From contig NZ_JADKYB010000014.1 of assembly GCF_016918855.1 (NCBI RefSeq), forward strand, positions 228,188 through 292,187: a stretch of 64,000 nucleotides of DNA, given 5' to 3'. Both the position numbers and the translations under genes were made by a program. The stretch's first letter is position 1; each line of letters begins with the position of its first letter. The notes beneath the pieces were generated by a model, which worked only from the letters and a program-made list of their open reading frames with translations, was not told the origin of the DNA and ran no database searches. This stretch comes from Actinacidiphila acididurans. GTDB lineage: Bacteria > Actinomycetota > Actinomycetes > Streptomycetales > Streptomycetaceae. Shown one piece after another: positions 25,146 through 32,116 of this stretch.

Positions 25146-25579
25146 GGGTTCCCCTCCCCAGTTCTCCTGCGATCACGAGCCGGCGCCGCCCCCGCCGTGG
25201 CGGGCGGTCGACCGTTCGTGATGGGAGACTAGGCCGCCTGGCGACGGCTGCCTTGACAATGCGTGCCCGGGCCTTGCCCATGCGTCTCCTGTTGCGACAC
25301 CCGGACGCTGGCGTCACGCGGTCCCGGGTGCTTCTGTTCCGGCCACGGCTGGTCCAACTGGTCCCGGGAGGGACCTGACGAGCTTGGTCGTGCCCGGGCA
25401 GGTGCCCTCGTGGCCGACTCCACGGCGGCCTCGGGCACTACGCGGAAGCCGGCTCGTTCCACCGTGCCGCCGCCCGGGCCGCGCCGGAAGCCGTCCCGCC
25501 GGTCTCGGCCCGGTGGCCTGGCCAGGGGGTAGCCCTCGCGATCAGAGCACACCGCCGCGGAGCCACCACGCTCAGCGGA
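25146..25579. other. gene-free stretch
   Basis: Contains the promoter side of the nonapeptide-repeat gene at its left end and the downstream side of the DUF397 gene at its right. Open frames on both strands are Arg/Pro-rich shadows without ribosome sites. I see no convincing gene, RNA or repeat. Confidence 0.5.
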
Positions 25580-25789
25580 TCACATGCGGAACTGGCCGTC
25601 CTCCACCGCGGATACGAAGGCCGTCCAGCTCTCCGCCGGGAACACGAGGACCGGCCCTTGCGGGTCCTTGCTGTCGCGGACGGCGAGGATGTCCGCGAAG
25701 TCGTCGCAGACCTCGACGCACGCACCGCCGTCGGGGTTGCTGTAGCTGCTCTTGCGCCAGGTCGCAGTGCTCAGGTTGATGAATCGCAC
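25580..25789 (-). CDS. DUF397 protein (second copy)
   Basis: 69 residues with the full DUF397 signature: LSTATWRKSSYSNPDGGACV, EVCDDFADILAVRDSKDP, then VLVFPAESWTAFV. DUF397 proteins are small partners of XRE/DUF5753 regulators in Streptomyces; some pairs, such as SCO4441/SCO4442, affect antibiotic production. This copy follows the first DUF397 gene by 80 bases and is nearly the same in DNA sequence, so it arose by tandem duplication. Differences are concentrated at the two ends (FINL versus SIEL; VEDGQFRM versus VKDGRFAA). Confidence 0.9.
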   Translation of the reverse strand: MRFINLSTATWRKSSYSNPDGGACVEVCDDFADILAVRDSKDPQGPVLVFPAESWTAFVSAVEDGQFRM

Positions 25790-25869
25790 GAGCTTCCTCC
25801 AAGGTGCGCAGGATGAACGTGGCTCCCGCGATCAGCCGATCGCGGGAGCCACCAGGGCTCGGAAACAGC

Positions 25870-26079
25870 TCAGGCCGCGAACCGGCCGTCCTTGACGGCG
25901 GACACGAAGGCCGTCCAGCTCTCCGCCGGGAACACAAGGGCCGGTCCTTGCGGGTCCTTGCTGTCGCGGACGGCGAGGATGTTCGCGAAGTCGTCGCAGA
26001 CCTCGACGCATTCGCCACCGTCCTGATTGCTGTAGCTGCTCTTACGCCACGTCGCGGTGCTCAGCTCGATGGATCGCAC
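25870..26079 (-). CDS. DUF397 protein (first copy)
   Basis: 69 residues: IELSTATWRKSSYSNQDGG, then EVCDDFANILAVRDSKDP and FPAESWTAFVSAVKDGRFAA. Its ATG lies inside the end of the XRE gene (19-base overlap), so the two are translationally coupled. In this family the DUF397 protein is thought to act together with, or counteract, the cognate XRE regulator; an antitoxin-like relation has been proposed for some pairs. Confidence 0.92.
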   Translation of the reverse strand: MRSIELSTATWRKSSYSNQDGGECVEVCDDFANILAVRDSKDPQGPALVFPAESWTAFVSAVKDGRFAA

Positions 26080-26903
26080 GGCACTTCCTCCAAGATGCGC
26101 AGGATGAACTTCCGCGACTCGGCAGGAGACAGGGCCAGGTCGCGCATAGCATCGTAAGCACGCTGGAGGTGCTCCACAGCACTGCTTTCCTCGATGAGTT
26201 CACCTCGGTAGCCGTTCTCGGTGTAGGCCACCGTATTTCCGCCCGGCAGACGGAGGAACATGACCGTCGCATTCGTCAGGCCATGGATCCCGGCGCTGAA
26301 CGGCAGCACCTGCATCGCCACCTTCGGCCGTTCCCCCACCTCCAGCAGGTACTCCAACTGCGTCCGCCACTCCCCTGCCTCCCGCATGGGCGTCCGCAAT
26401 ACCGCTTCCGACAGGATCGTGCGGAACGGTGGGGCGCTGTCGCCCTCCAGCAGTTCCCGGCGGCTCATCCGGGCCTCAGCCTGCTGGTCCAGTTCGTCAC
26501 CTTCGAGGCCGCCCGCAACCAGCAACTCCATCGCATAGTCCGGCGACTGGAGCAGCCCTGGCAGGACGCTCACCGCGAAGTGCCACAGGCTCGTCGCCTC
26601 CGCCTCCAACGCCATATAGCGCCGGTACCGCTCGCGAAACTGGGTCTGGTCGCCGACCGCCAACTCCCAGAGCGCGAGCAGCAGGCCAGGCGTGCCGTAG
26701 TAGGTGTCGAGGGCTTGGACGACCTCGGGGCCGCCCACCGTCTCGCCCTTCTCCAGCTTGCCGAACAACGACGGGTCCCATCCGAGCCGTTCGCCGACCT
26801 GGCGCAGGGTCACCCCCTGCTGCGCGCGCAGCCTGCGCACCTCCTCGGCGAACCGCCTGCGCGGCTCCTGGCTCCGTCCGGTGATCACCCTTCTCGTCAC
26901 CAT
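26061..26903 (-). CDS. XRE-family regulator with DUF5753 domain (WhiJ-like)
   Basis: 280 residues. The helix-turn-helix is at about 17-72 (FAEEVRRLRAQQGVTLRQVG, then ERLGWDPSLFGKLEKGE). The DUF5753 ligand or partner domain follows, with SVLPGLLQSPDYAMELL, EARMSRRELLEGDSAPPF, and LPFSAGIHGLTNATVMFLRL. This is the architecture of WhiJ and its many Streptomyces paralogues. The ATG at 26903 has gagga eight bases upstream. It forms a three-gene operon with two DUF397 genes and stands divergent from two further small genes. Its place between pglX and pglY makes it a candidate regulator of the phage-defence genes, but nothing in the sequence shows this directly. Confidence 0.92.
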   Translation of the reverse strand: MVTRRVITGRSQEPRRRFAEEVRRLRAQQGVTLRQVGERLGWDPSLFGKLEKGETVGGPEVVQALDTYYGTPGLLLALWELAVGDQTQFRERYRRYMALEAEATSLWHFAVSVLPGLLQSPDYAMELLVAGGLEGDELDQQAEARMSRRELLEGDSAPPFRTILSEAVLRTPMREAGEWRTQLEYLLEVGERPKVAMQVLPFSAGIHGLTNATVMFLRLPGGNTVAYTENGYRGELIEESSAVEHLQRAYDAMRDLALSPAESRKFILRILEEVPCDPSS

Positions 26904-27098
26904 GTCGTCTTCCTCCTCGAACTCCACGCTCCGCACTTCGCGCCTCACTTCGCATCTCGCACTCCGCTCCGCCCGCGCACCACGCCTGCAACCGCACCCG
27001 CGCCGGCGGTCACCAGTGGCAGGTACGGAAGGAGGGCGTACCGAGGGGAACCACGTCCCCTCGGAACCGCCCGTGCCTCGCGCCCGGATCCATCCTCG

Positions 27099-27115
27099 AA
27101 GTAGCTCGGTACTAC
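27099..27115. promoter_or_regulatory. near-palindrome shared with the LAL promoter
   Basis: AAGTAGCTCGGTACTAC, with half-sites AGTA and TACT, lies between the XRE operon and the divergent small genes. A closely similar AGTAGTGCGGTACTCC occurs on the minus strand at 30745-30760 in front of the LAL regulator. It may be one operator used twice. Confidence 0.4.
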
Positions 27116-27188
27116 GCACCGTATCCACCGGGTGCGCCCTCCGCAGGTGGATGACGAAAAAGCAGCAAAAAGGAGAAGGAGCACGGAC

Positions 27189-27443
27189 ATGGCCACCTCC
27201 ACCCCGTCGCCGCAGCGCAAGGTCCAAGAGGCCGTCCAGGCCCGCGACGCCCTCGCCGCCGCCCTCAGCGGAGCGGGGATTCAGCTCCCCGCCATGGACG
27301 TCCGCACCCCCTGGCTGGGAGACCTGGCCGAGGAAGGAGAAGGGAGCAGCTCGGCGCGGTACGCCCTCGTGCACCTCGGGGTGTGCTCCGCGCCCGTGGC
27401 GCAGGAACTGGCCGAGGTGATCGCGCGCGGGGCCGCGCGATGA
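27189..27443 (+). CDS. small protein associated with XRE/DUF397 loci
   Basis: 84 residues: QEAVQARDALAAALSGAGIQ, then a central WLGDLAEEGEG and YALVHLGVCSAPVAQELAEV. The ATG at 27189 has agaaggag seven bases upstream and is preferred to an earlier in-frame start without a ribosome site. Short proteins of this kind often sit next to XRE/DUF397 genes in Streptomyces. Function is unknown. It overlaps the next gene by four bases (ATGA) and is divergent from the XRE operon. Confidence 0.78.
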   Translation: MATSTPSPQRKVQEAVQARDALAAALSGAGIQLPAMDVRTPWLGDLAEEGEGSSSARYALVHLGVCSAPVAQELAEVIARGAAR

Positions 27444-27670
27444 CCGGCGGGCCGCCCATCCCCGTGGGAACGGCAGTACGTGACACCGCCCGTGACCGGA
27501 TTGGCCTGGTCATGGGCCAGGAGGGGCCGTACTTCCAGCTCCGCCCGCTCGGTGGCGGCCGGGAATGGGACGCGGTCCCGGAGCGCGTGGAGCCGGTCGG
27601 CCCCGGGGAGTTGCCGCCGGCTCGCCTCGCCGGGGCCAACTCCCATAACTGCCAAGGAACTTCCGGCTAG
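27440..27670 (+). CDS. small beta-rich protein of XRE/DUF397 loci
   Basis: 76 residues with PVGTAVRDTARDRIGLVMGQ and EGPYFQLRPLGGGREWDAVP. The pattern of a short beta barrel-like domain recurs in small Streptomyces proteins encoded beside DUF397 genes. Function is unknown. It is coupled to the preceding gene by an ATGA overlap. Confidence 0.75.
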   Translation: MTGGPPIPVGTAVRDTARDRIGLVMGQEGPYFQLRPLGGGREWDAVPERVEPVGPGELPPARLAGANSHNCQGTSG

Positions 27671-27712
27671 CAGCGGGCCAATCGCCCCCTGCCGAGTGGT
27701 TGTCGAGGTCAC

Positions 27713-27802
27713 GCGTGACCCGCTGTCCACCCGGGGGGATCCGTCAGGGCACCGACCGTCGCTCTTCCCCGCTTCGGGCGGTGCCCTGTCGATCTCCGGG
27801 GG
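27713..27802. repeat. 90-bp imperfect repeat, copy A
   Basis: Shares with copy B (31959-32048) the ordered blocks gcgtgac, gctgtccacc, ggggggat, ccgtc-ctctt, cgggcggtgcc and gatctccggg, with small indels between blocks. It lies in the gap between the small plus-strand gene and the converging LAL gene. Neither copy reads as a protein. Confidence 0.6.
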
Positions 27803-27942
27803 CGCCACGACCTCCACGTACCTGCACACGCACCTGCTCAGCCGCATGCGCCGAAGCTGATGCCGTACGGGCCGTCAGGCCCGCAGCCCGGCCGTACATC
27901 CCGCTCGCCCACCTGTCCCCCGGCCCCGGCCCGCCCTCGTCC

Positions 27943-30687
27943 TCAATCCGCGGCTTCGGTGAGGTCGATCGCGAGCACCTTGCCCAGTTCCTTGCGGCTC
28001 GCCACGCCCGTTTTCCGGTAGATCCGGTAGAGGTGGTTGTCCACGGTTCGCACGGTGATGCCGAGCTGGTCCGCGATGTGGCGGCTGCTCGTTCCGGCGG
28101 CGGCGAGGCGGGCGATGTCGCGTTCGCGGTCGGTCAGGCCGGGGGTCCAGCAGGCGAGGACGGCGGGGGTCATGACGCCTTCGCAGTGCCGGGCGAGTTG
28201 GCGGCAGCGGTCGGCGGCCTGCTGGGCGGCCGCGGCGGCGCCGTCGCGTACCCACAGCCGTGCCGCGTGCGCGGCGGCCTCGGCGGCGTGCAGGCGCATC
28301 CCGGCGGTGTCGAAGGCGGCACTGGCCTGTTCCGTGGCGGAGGCGTCGCGGGCGGCGAGGGCGGCGGCGTGTCGGGCGTAGACGGTGATGTGCGGGGCGT
28401 CGGTGACGGCGGCGAGTTCGGCGAGTCGGCGGGCGACGGGGGCGGACTGGCCGAGGCGTACCGGCAGGTGCAGCAGCTCCGCCTCCCAGAGCAGGGCCTG
28501 CTCGCTGCGGGCGTCGTCGGCCGCGCGCATGGCCTGCCGTGCGGCGTCGCGGACGCGGCCCCGGGCGGCCAGGATCCACGGCCGGGCCGCCTGGAAGACC
28601 GGGATGTGGAAGACGCGGTAGGACTCCACGCGGGCGAGGTGCGCCTGGTCGAGCAGCCGCTGCGCCGCGGCGGCGTTGCCGGTCATGGCCTCGACGGTGG
28701 CCCATTCGCCGAGGATCAGCGCTTTCGGGAACCAGGTGGTGTCGTCCCGCAGGGTGGCGGCCGCTTCCCGCATGTGCCGCCGGGCCGACCGCAGACGGCC
28801 GCGGCGGACGGCGATCCTGCCGAGGTAGAACTGCGCGGAACCCTCGTTGGCCGCCCACCCGGAATCGGCTCCCTGCTGGTAGAGGGCGGCGGCGGTGGCT
28901 TCGGCGGCGTCCAGGGGTCCCGAGAACGCCTGGACATTGGCGAGCCAGCCCAGCAGGCCGATCCGCATCATCGGCAGGTCGTCCGCACCCGGCACGATCG
29001 TCAGCGCCGTTTCGATCGCCTGCGTCGCGGCGCCGGTCCGCCCGTGGCAGAAATGATCGATGCACGCGGCGTAGAGCAGCCTGACGGTCGTCCGGGGGTT
29101 CGGCGCCGTGTGCTGCCGGGCCCGGGTGACGGCCTGTGTGTACGCCGGCCAGTCGGCCTGCGCGGCGAGCAGGACGGCCTGGAAGGCGGCGACTTCGGCC
29201 CGCGCGGCCTCGTCGGTCGTGGTCTCCTCGGTGCGGTGCAGCAGGTCCAGGGCGTCGGCGGGCCGGTCGAGGGAGATGTACATGGTGGCGGCCCGCAGCA
29301 CCACCGACATCACCTGATCGTCATCGGCGGTGGGGGCCGGCTGGATGCTGTGGTGGACCTGTTCCGCCTGCGCGCCGTCCCCGCTGTGGCCGAGGGCGAG
29401 GGCCAGCGTGCGGCGGGCCGCCGCGCCGCCGCCTGCCTCGCGGGCCGCTTCGGCCAGCCGTGCGGCGAGGGTGAAGTCCGTCATGGCGATGGCGTGTTCG
29501 GCCGCGGCGACGAGGAACCGCGGATCGGTGAGATCGCCGGCCGCCAGCCGCCAGTTGCCGACCCGTGCCAGGTCCTCGCGGCGGCGCATGCCCGTGCGCT
29601 GGATGGCCGCGGCCAGGTCCCGGCAGTACCGGCGCCGCCGGTGCGGTGGCATCCGCTGGCGCAGTACCTCCCCGTAGAGGGGATGGGCCAGCCGGACTTG
29701 GACGCGCCGGCCGTCGTCCTCGCTGACGATGAGGCCGCGTAGGTCGAGCTCGTCCACGATCGCGGCGCCGGCGAGGTGTTCGAGGACGGCCACGCCGAGG
29801 GGTTCGCCCAGCGCCAGGAGTTCGGCGGCGTGCCGCACCGCCGGGGAGAGCCGGCCGATGCGCTGACCGACCAGGTCGGACAGGTGCGTGCCGAGCCGGA
29901 AGGGGCCCGGCCAGCACCACACGTCCGCGACGGGGGCGAGTGTGCCGGAGGCGAGTCCGGCGTCGACGAGCTGCTGCAGCCACAGCACGTTGCCGCCGCT
30001 GTACTGCCACAGGCGGCGTACGGTCGCGGTCTGCACCTGCCCGCCCAGCACGCTTTCCAGCAGGCGGCCGACGGAATCCGGGCCGAGCGGCGGCAGGTCG
30101 ACCCGGGCGGCGTATCCGCCGCGGACCAGTGCCTCGATCGCGTCGGGCACCGGCACGCCGGAGCAGGCGGTGAGGATCAGGCGGGTGCCGCCGCGTACGG
30201 CCATGTGCAGCACCAGGGCGGCCGAGCCGTCGTCGAGCAGGTGCGCGTCGTCGACGAAGAGGGTCTGTGCCGGGTTCGCTGCGCTTTTCGCGTTCCCTGC
30301 GCCCCCCGCGCTCCCGGGATCGGCGAGCAGCGCGTCGGCCAGGAAGCGCAGCAGGTTGGGACGCCCTTCCACGGCCGACAGGGTCGCGGGCAGCAGGTGG
30401 GCCAGCGCGCCGAAGGGGATCCGCGCGGCGCTCTCGGTGGCCGCTGCCGCCAGCACCCGCGACCCTTCCGGGTCGGCGGTCGCGGCCAGCAGCTCACGGG
30501 CCAGCCGCGTCTTGCCGACCCCGGCGGGCCCCGCGATCAGCAGGCCGGGCCGGCCCGACCCCGCCAGCAGCGCGGTCAGCTCGGTCAGCGTCTCCTCCCG
30601 GCCCGTGAACGGCCAGGAGAGCAGCGGCGCGGGCGCCTGGCGTCCACCGTCCGCCGACGGCGTCGGACGTATTCCCCGATCGGTCAT
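27943..30687 (-). CDS. LAL-type LuxR regulator (large ATP-binding)
   Basis: About 914 residues from the ATG at 30687; the frame is open to a GTG at 30756. An AAA-like ATPase comes first: FTGREETLTELTALLAGSGR, Walker A GPAGVGKTRLARELL (about 53-60), Walker B TLFVDDAHLLDDGSAALVLH. A long helical TPR-like middle follows, and a LuxR helix-turn-helix lies at the C-terminus (LTDRERDIARLAAAGTSSRH, VRTVDNHLYRIYRKTG). LAL regulators usually activate nearby operons and often control secondary metabolism. Here it stands divergent from the secreted FG-GAP gene and within the split phage-defence locus. Several poly-Ala stretches are normal for the family. Confidence 0.9.
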   Translation of the reverse strand: MTDRGIRPTPSADGGRQAPAPLLSWPFTGREETLTELTALLAGSGRPGLLIAGPAGVGKTRLARELLAATADPEGSRVLAAAATESAARIPFGALAHLLPATLSAVEGRPNLLRFLADALLADPGSAGGAGNAKSAANPAQTLFVDDAHLLDDGSAALVLHMAVRGGTRLILTACSGVPVPDAIEALVRGGYAARVDLPPLGPDSVGRLLESVLGGQVQTATVRRLWQYSGGNVLWLQQLVDAGLASGTLAPVADVWCWPGPFRLGTHLSDLVGQRIGRLSPAVRHAAELLALGEPLGVAVLEHLAGAAIVDELDLRGLIVSEDDGRRVQVRLAHPLYGEVLRQRMPPHRRRRYCRDLAAAIQRTGMRRREDLARVGNWRLAAGDLTDPRFLVAAAEHAIAMTDFTLAARLAEAAREAGGGAAARRTLALALGHSGDGAQAEQVHHSIQPAPTADDDQVMSVVLRAATMYISLDRPADALDLLHRTEETTTDEAARAEVAAFQAVLLAAQADWPAYTQAVTRARQHTAPNPRTTVRLLYAACIDHFCHGRTGAATQAIETALTIVPGADDLPMMRIGLLGWLANVQAFSGPLDAAEATAAALYQQGADSGWAANEGSAQFYLGRIAVRRGRLRSARRHMREAAATLRDDTTWFPKALILGEWATVEAMTGNAAAAQRLLDQAHLARVESYRVFHIPVFQAARPWILAARGRVRDAARQAMRAADDARSEQALLWEAELLHLPVRLGQSAPVARRLAELAAVTDAPHITVYARHAAALAARDASATEQASAAFDTAGMRLHAAEAAAHAARLWVRDGAAAAAQQAADRCRQLARHCEGVMTPAVLACWTPGLTDRERDIARLAAAGTSSRHIADQLGITVRTVDNHLYRIYRKTGVASRKELGKVLAIDLTEAAD

Positions 30688-30744
30688 CCTGGCAGCCCCC
30701 GGCAGGCCGGCCGGGCCCCACGTCTGCGGGCTCGGCCACGAATT

Positions 30745-30763
30745 GGAGTACCGCACTACTCAC
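30745..30763. promoter_or_regulatory. inverted repeat upstream of the LAL gene
   Basis: GGAGTACCGCACTACTC contains GAGTA and TACTC arms around six bases. On the minus strand it resembles the near-palindrome at 27099-27115. The GTG of the longest LAL frame falls in it, an argument for the shorter LAL start. Confidence 0.4.
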
Positions 30764-31009
30764 GACATGTCACAACCTCACCAATAGGTTCGAGGGAAGC
30801 ACGCGGCGCGTGGGGGGCGCGCGATTGTCACGCCAATTCGTGCGAATTTTCTCCGCTGTTCCCATGATTCGGCTGCCGGTGCCGGCCGGCCGCGTTCCAC
30901 CGGGCCGCTGGGCCTTTGCGCCGGGGTGACCGGCTCGGCCTTCCGCGTCATGTCCGCGACGTCACCCGCACACCGGTCGCACCTCCCTCTTGTGCTGACA
31001 CCACACCAC

Positions 31010-31036
31010 CTTGTCGATCTTGTCGATCTTGTCGAT
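31010..31036 (+). repeat. three perfect 9-bp direct repeats
   Basis: cttgtcgat occurs three times end to end, finishing one base before the ribosome site of the FG-GAP gene. It sits in the untranslated leader and could bind a regulator or shape the leader RNA. Confidence 0.8.
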
Positions 31037-31045
31037 GGAGGCACC

Positions 31046-31810
31046 GTGAGAATCAGGATTCGCCCGCGCGCCGAAGGTGGCGCCGCACGCCGCCGCAGGC
31101 TGCGGTTGATCGGGACACTGGGCACAGCTCTCCTCGCCGTCGCCGTGCCGATGTTCGCCTCGGGCGCGGCTCAGGCGGCAACGGGCACCTACACCTCCTT
31201 CGGGGTGGCCGACTGGGACGCCGACGGCCACCAGGACATCGTCACCCGGAACAACGGGACGAGTGACCTGTGGCTCTACCCGGGAGAGGGTCACCGCGGC
31301 TATTCCGCGCAGGCGCCGGTGAAGATCGGCAACGGCTGGGGCGGGTACACGCCGTTCGGGGTGGCCGACTGGGACGGTGACGGTCACAAGGACATCATCG
31401 TCCGCAACGACACGACCGCCGACCTCTGGCTCTACCCCGGAGAGGGCCACCGCGCCTACTCATGGCAAACACCCGTGAAGATCGGCAACGGCTGGAACGG
31501 GTACACCCCCTTCGGGGTGGCCGACTGGGACGGTGACGGCCATCAGGACATCGTCGTCCGCAACGACACCACCAACGACCTGTGGCTCTACCCCGGCGAA
31601 GGCGTCCGCGGCTACTCATGGCAAACACCGGTCAAGATCGGCAACGGGTGGGGCGGCTACACCCCCTTCGGCCTCGCCGACTGGGACAGCGACGGCCACC
31701 AGGACATCATCGTCCGCAACGACACCACCGCCGACCTCTGGCTCTACCCCGGCGAAGGCCACCGCGGCTACTCATGGCAAGCGCCGGTCAAGATCGGCAA
31801 CGGCTGGTAA
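31046..31810 (+). CDS. secreted FG-GAP/VCBS-repeat protein
   Basis: 254 residues. The GTG at 31046 has ggagg four bases upstream and starts a good signal peptide (MRIRIRPR, hydrophobic core, cleavage at AQAA-TGT). The mature part is four 52-residue repeats, each with FGVADWDGDGHxDI, a calcium-binding DxDGDG loop, and DLWLYPGEGHRGYSW. DNA copies are 156 bp and close in sequence, so they are kept similar by recent duplication or conversion. Such repeats usually fold as a beta-propeller blade array; four is few for a closed propeller. A role outside the cell in binding is likely, the ligand unknown. The gene is divergent from the LAL regulator. Confidence 0.87.
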   Translation: MRIRIRPRAEGGAARRRRLRLIGTLGTALLAVAVPMFASGAAQAATGTYTSFGVADWDADGHQDIVTRNNGTSDLWLYPGEGHRGYSAQAPVKIGNGWGGYTPFGVADWDGDGHKDIIVRNDTTADLWLYPGEGHRAYSWQTPVKIGNGWNGYTPFGVADWDGDGHQDIVVRNDTTNDLWLYPGEGVRGYSWQTPVKIGNGWGGYTPFGLADWDSDGHQDIIVRNDTTADLWLYPGEGHRGYSWQAPVKIGNGW

Positions 31811-31853
31811 CCGCCCGGTCGCGGCAGCCCCTTCGCGGTCTCGGCCTTGCGCG

Positions 31854-31882
31854 ACGGCCCGTCGGATTCTCCGGCGGGCCGT
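31854..31882 (+). terminator. hairpin after the FG-GAP gene
   Basis: Arms ACGGCCCGTCGG and CCGGCGGGCCGT with one mismatch and a five-base loop (attct), 44 bases after the stop. It is likely to end the transcript before pglY. Confidence 0.6.
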
Positions 31883-31958
31883 TCCGGTCGTCCGGGGACG
31901 CCGCCCGGCGGCGCCGACCGGGCCGAATTCCCGTCTACCGAGGGGCCGTTGGGGTCGT

Positions 31959-32048
31959 GCGTGACATGCTGTCCACCGGGGGGATTTATCGGATCATCGT
32001 CCGCCGTCACTCTTGCGTGTGCCGGGCGGTGCCGGTGCGATCTCCGGG
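31959..32048. repeat. 90-bp imperfect repeat, copy B, upstream of pglY
   Basis: Counterpart of the copy at 27713-27802, in the same orientation. It ends about 68 bases before the pglY start and may contain the pglY promoter or leader. No confident -10/-35 pair could be picked out. Confidence 0.55.
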
Positions 32049-32116
32049 CAGCACAGACGGTGGCCGACGGCGTACGCATCGCCGTGCGGCACCGCCGGAA
32101 GGAGAGCGAGTAGCGC

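Noticed and set aside
25229..25552. 107-residue minus-strand frame
   Set aside because: Arg/Pro/Gly-rich, no ribosome site, overlapping frames of equal quality on the other strand.
30926..31045. Longer start for the FG-GAP gene
   Set aside because: It would translate the triple 9-bp repeat and put the signal peptide inside; the GTG at 31046 has ggagg directly upstream.
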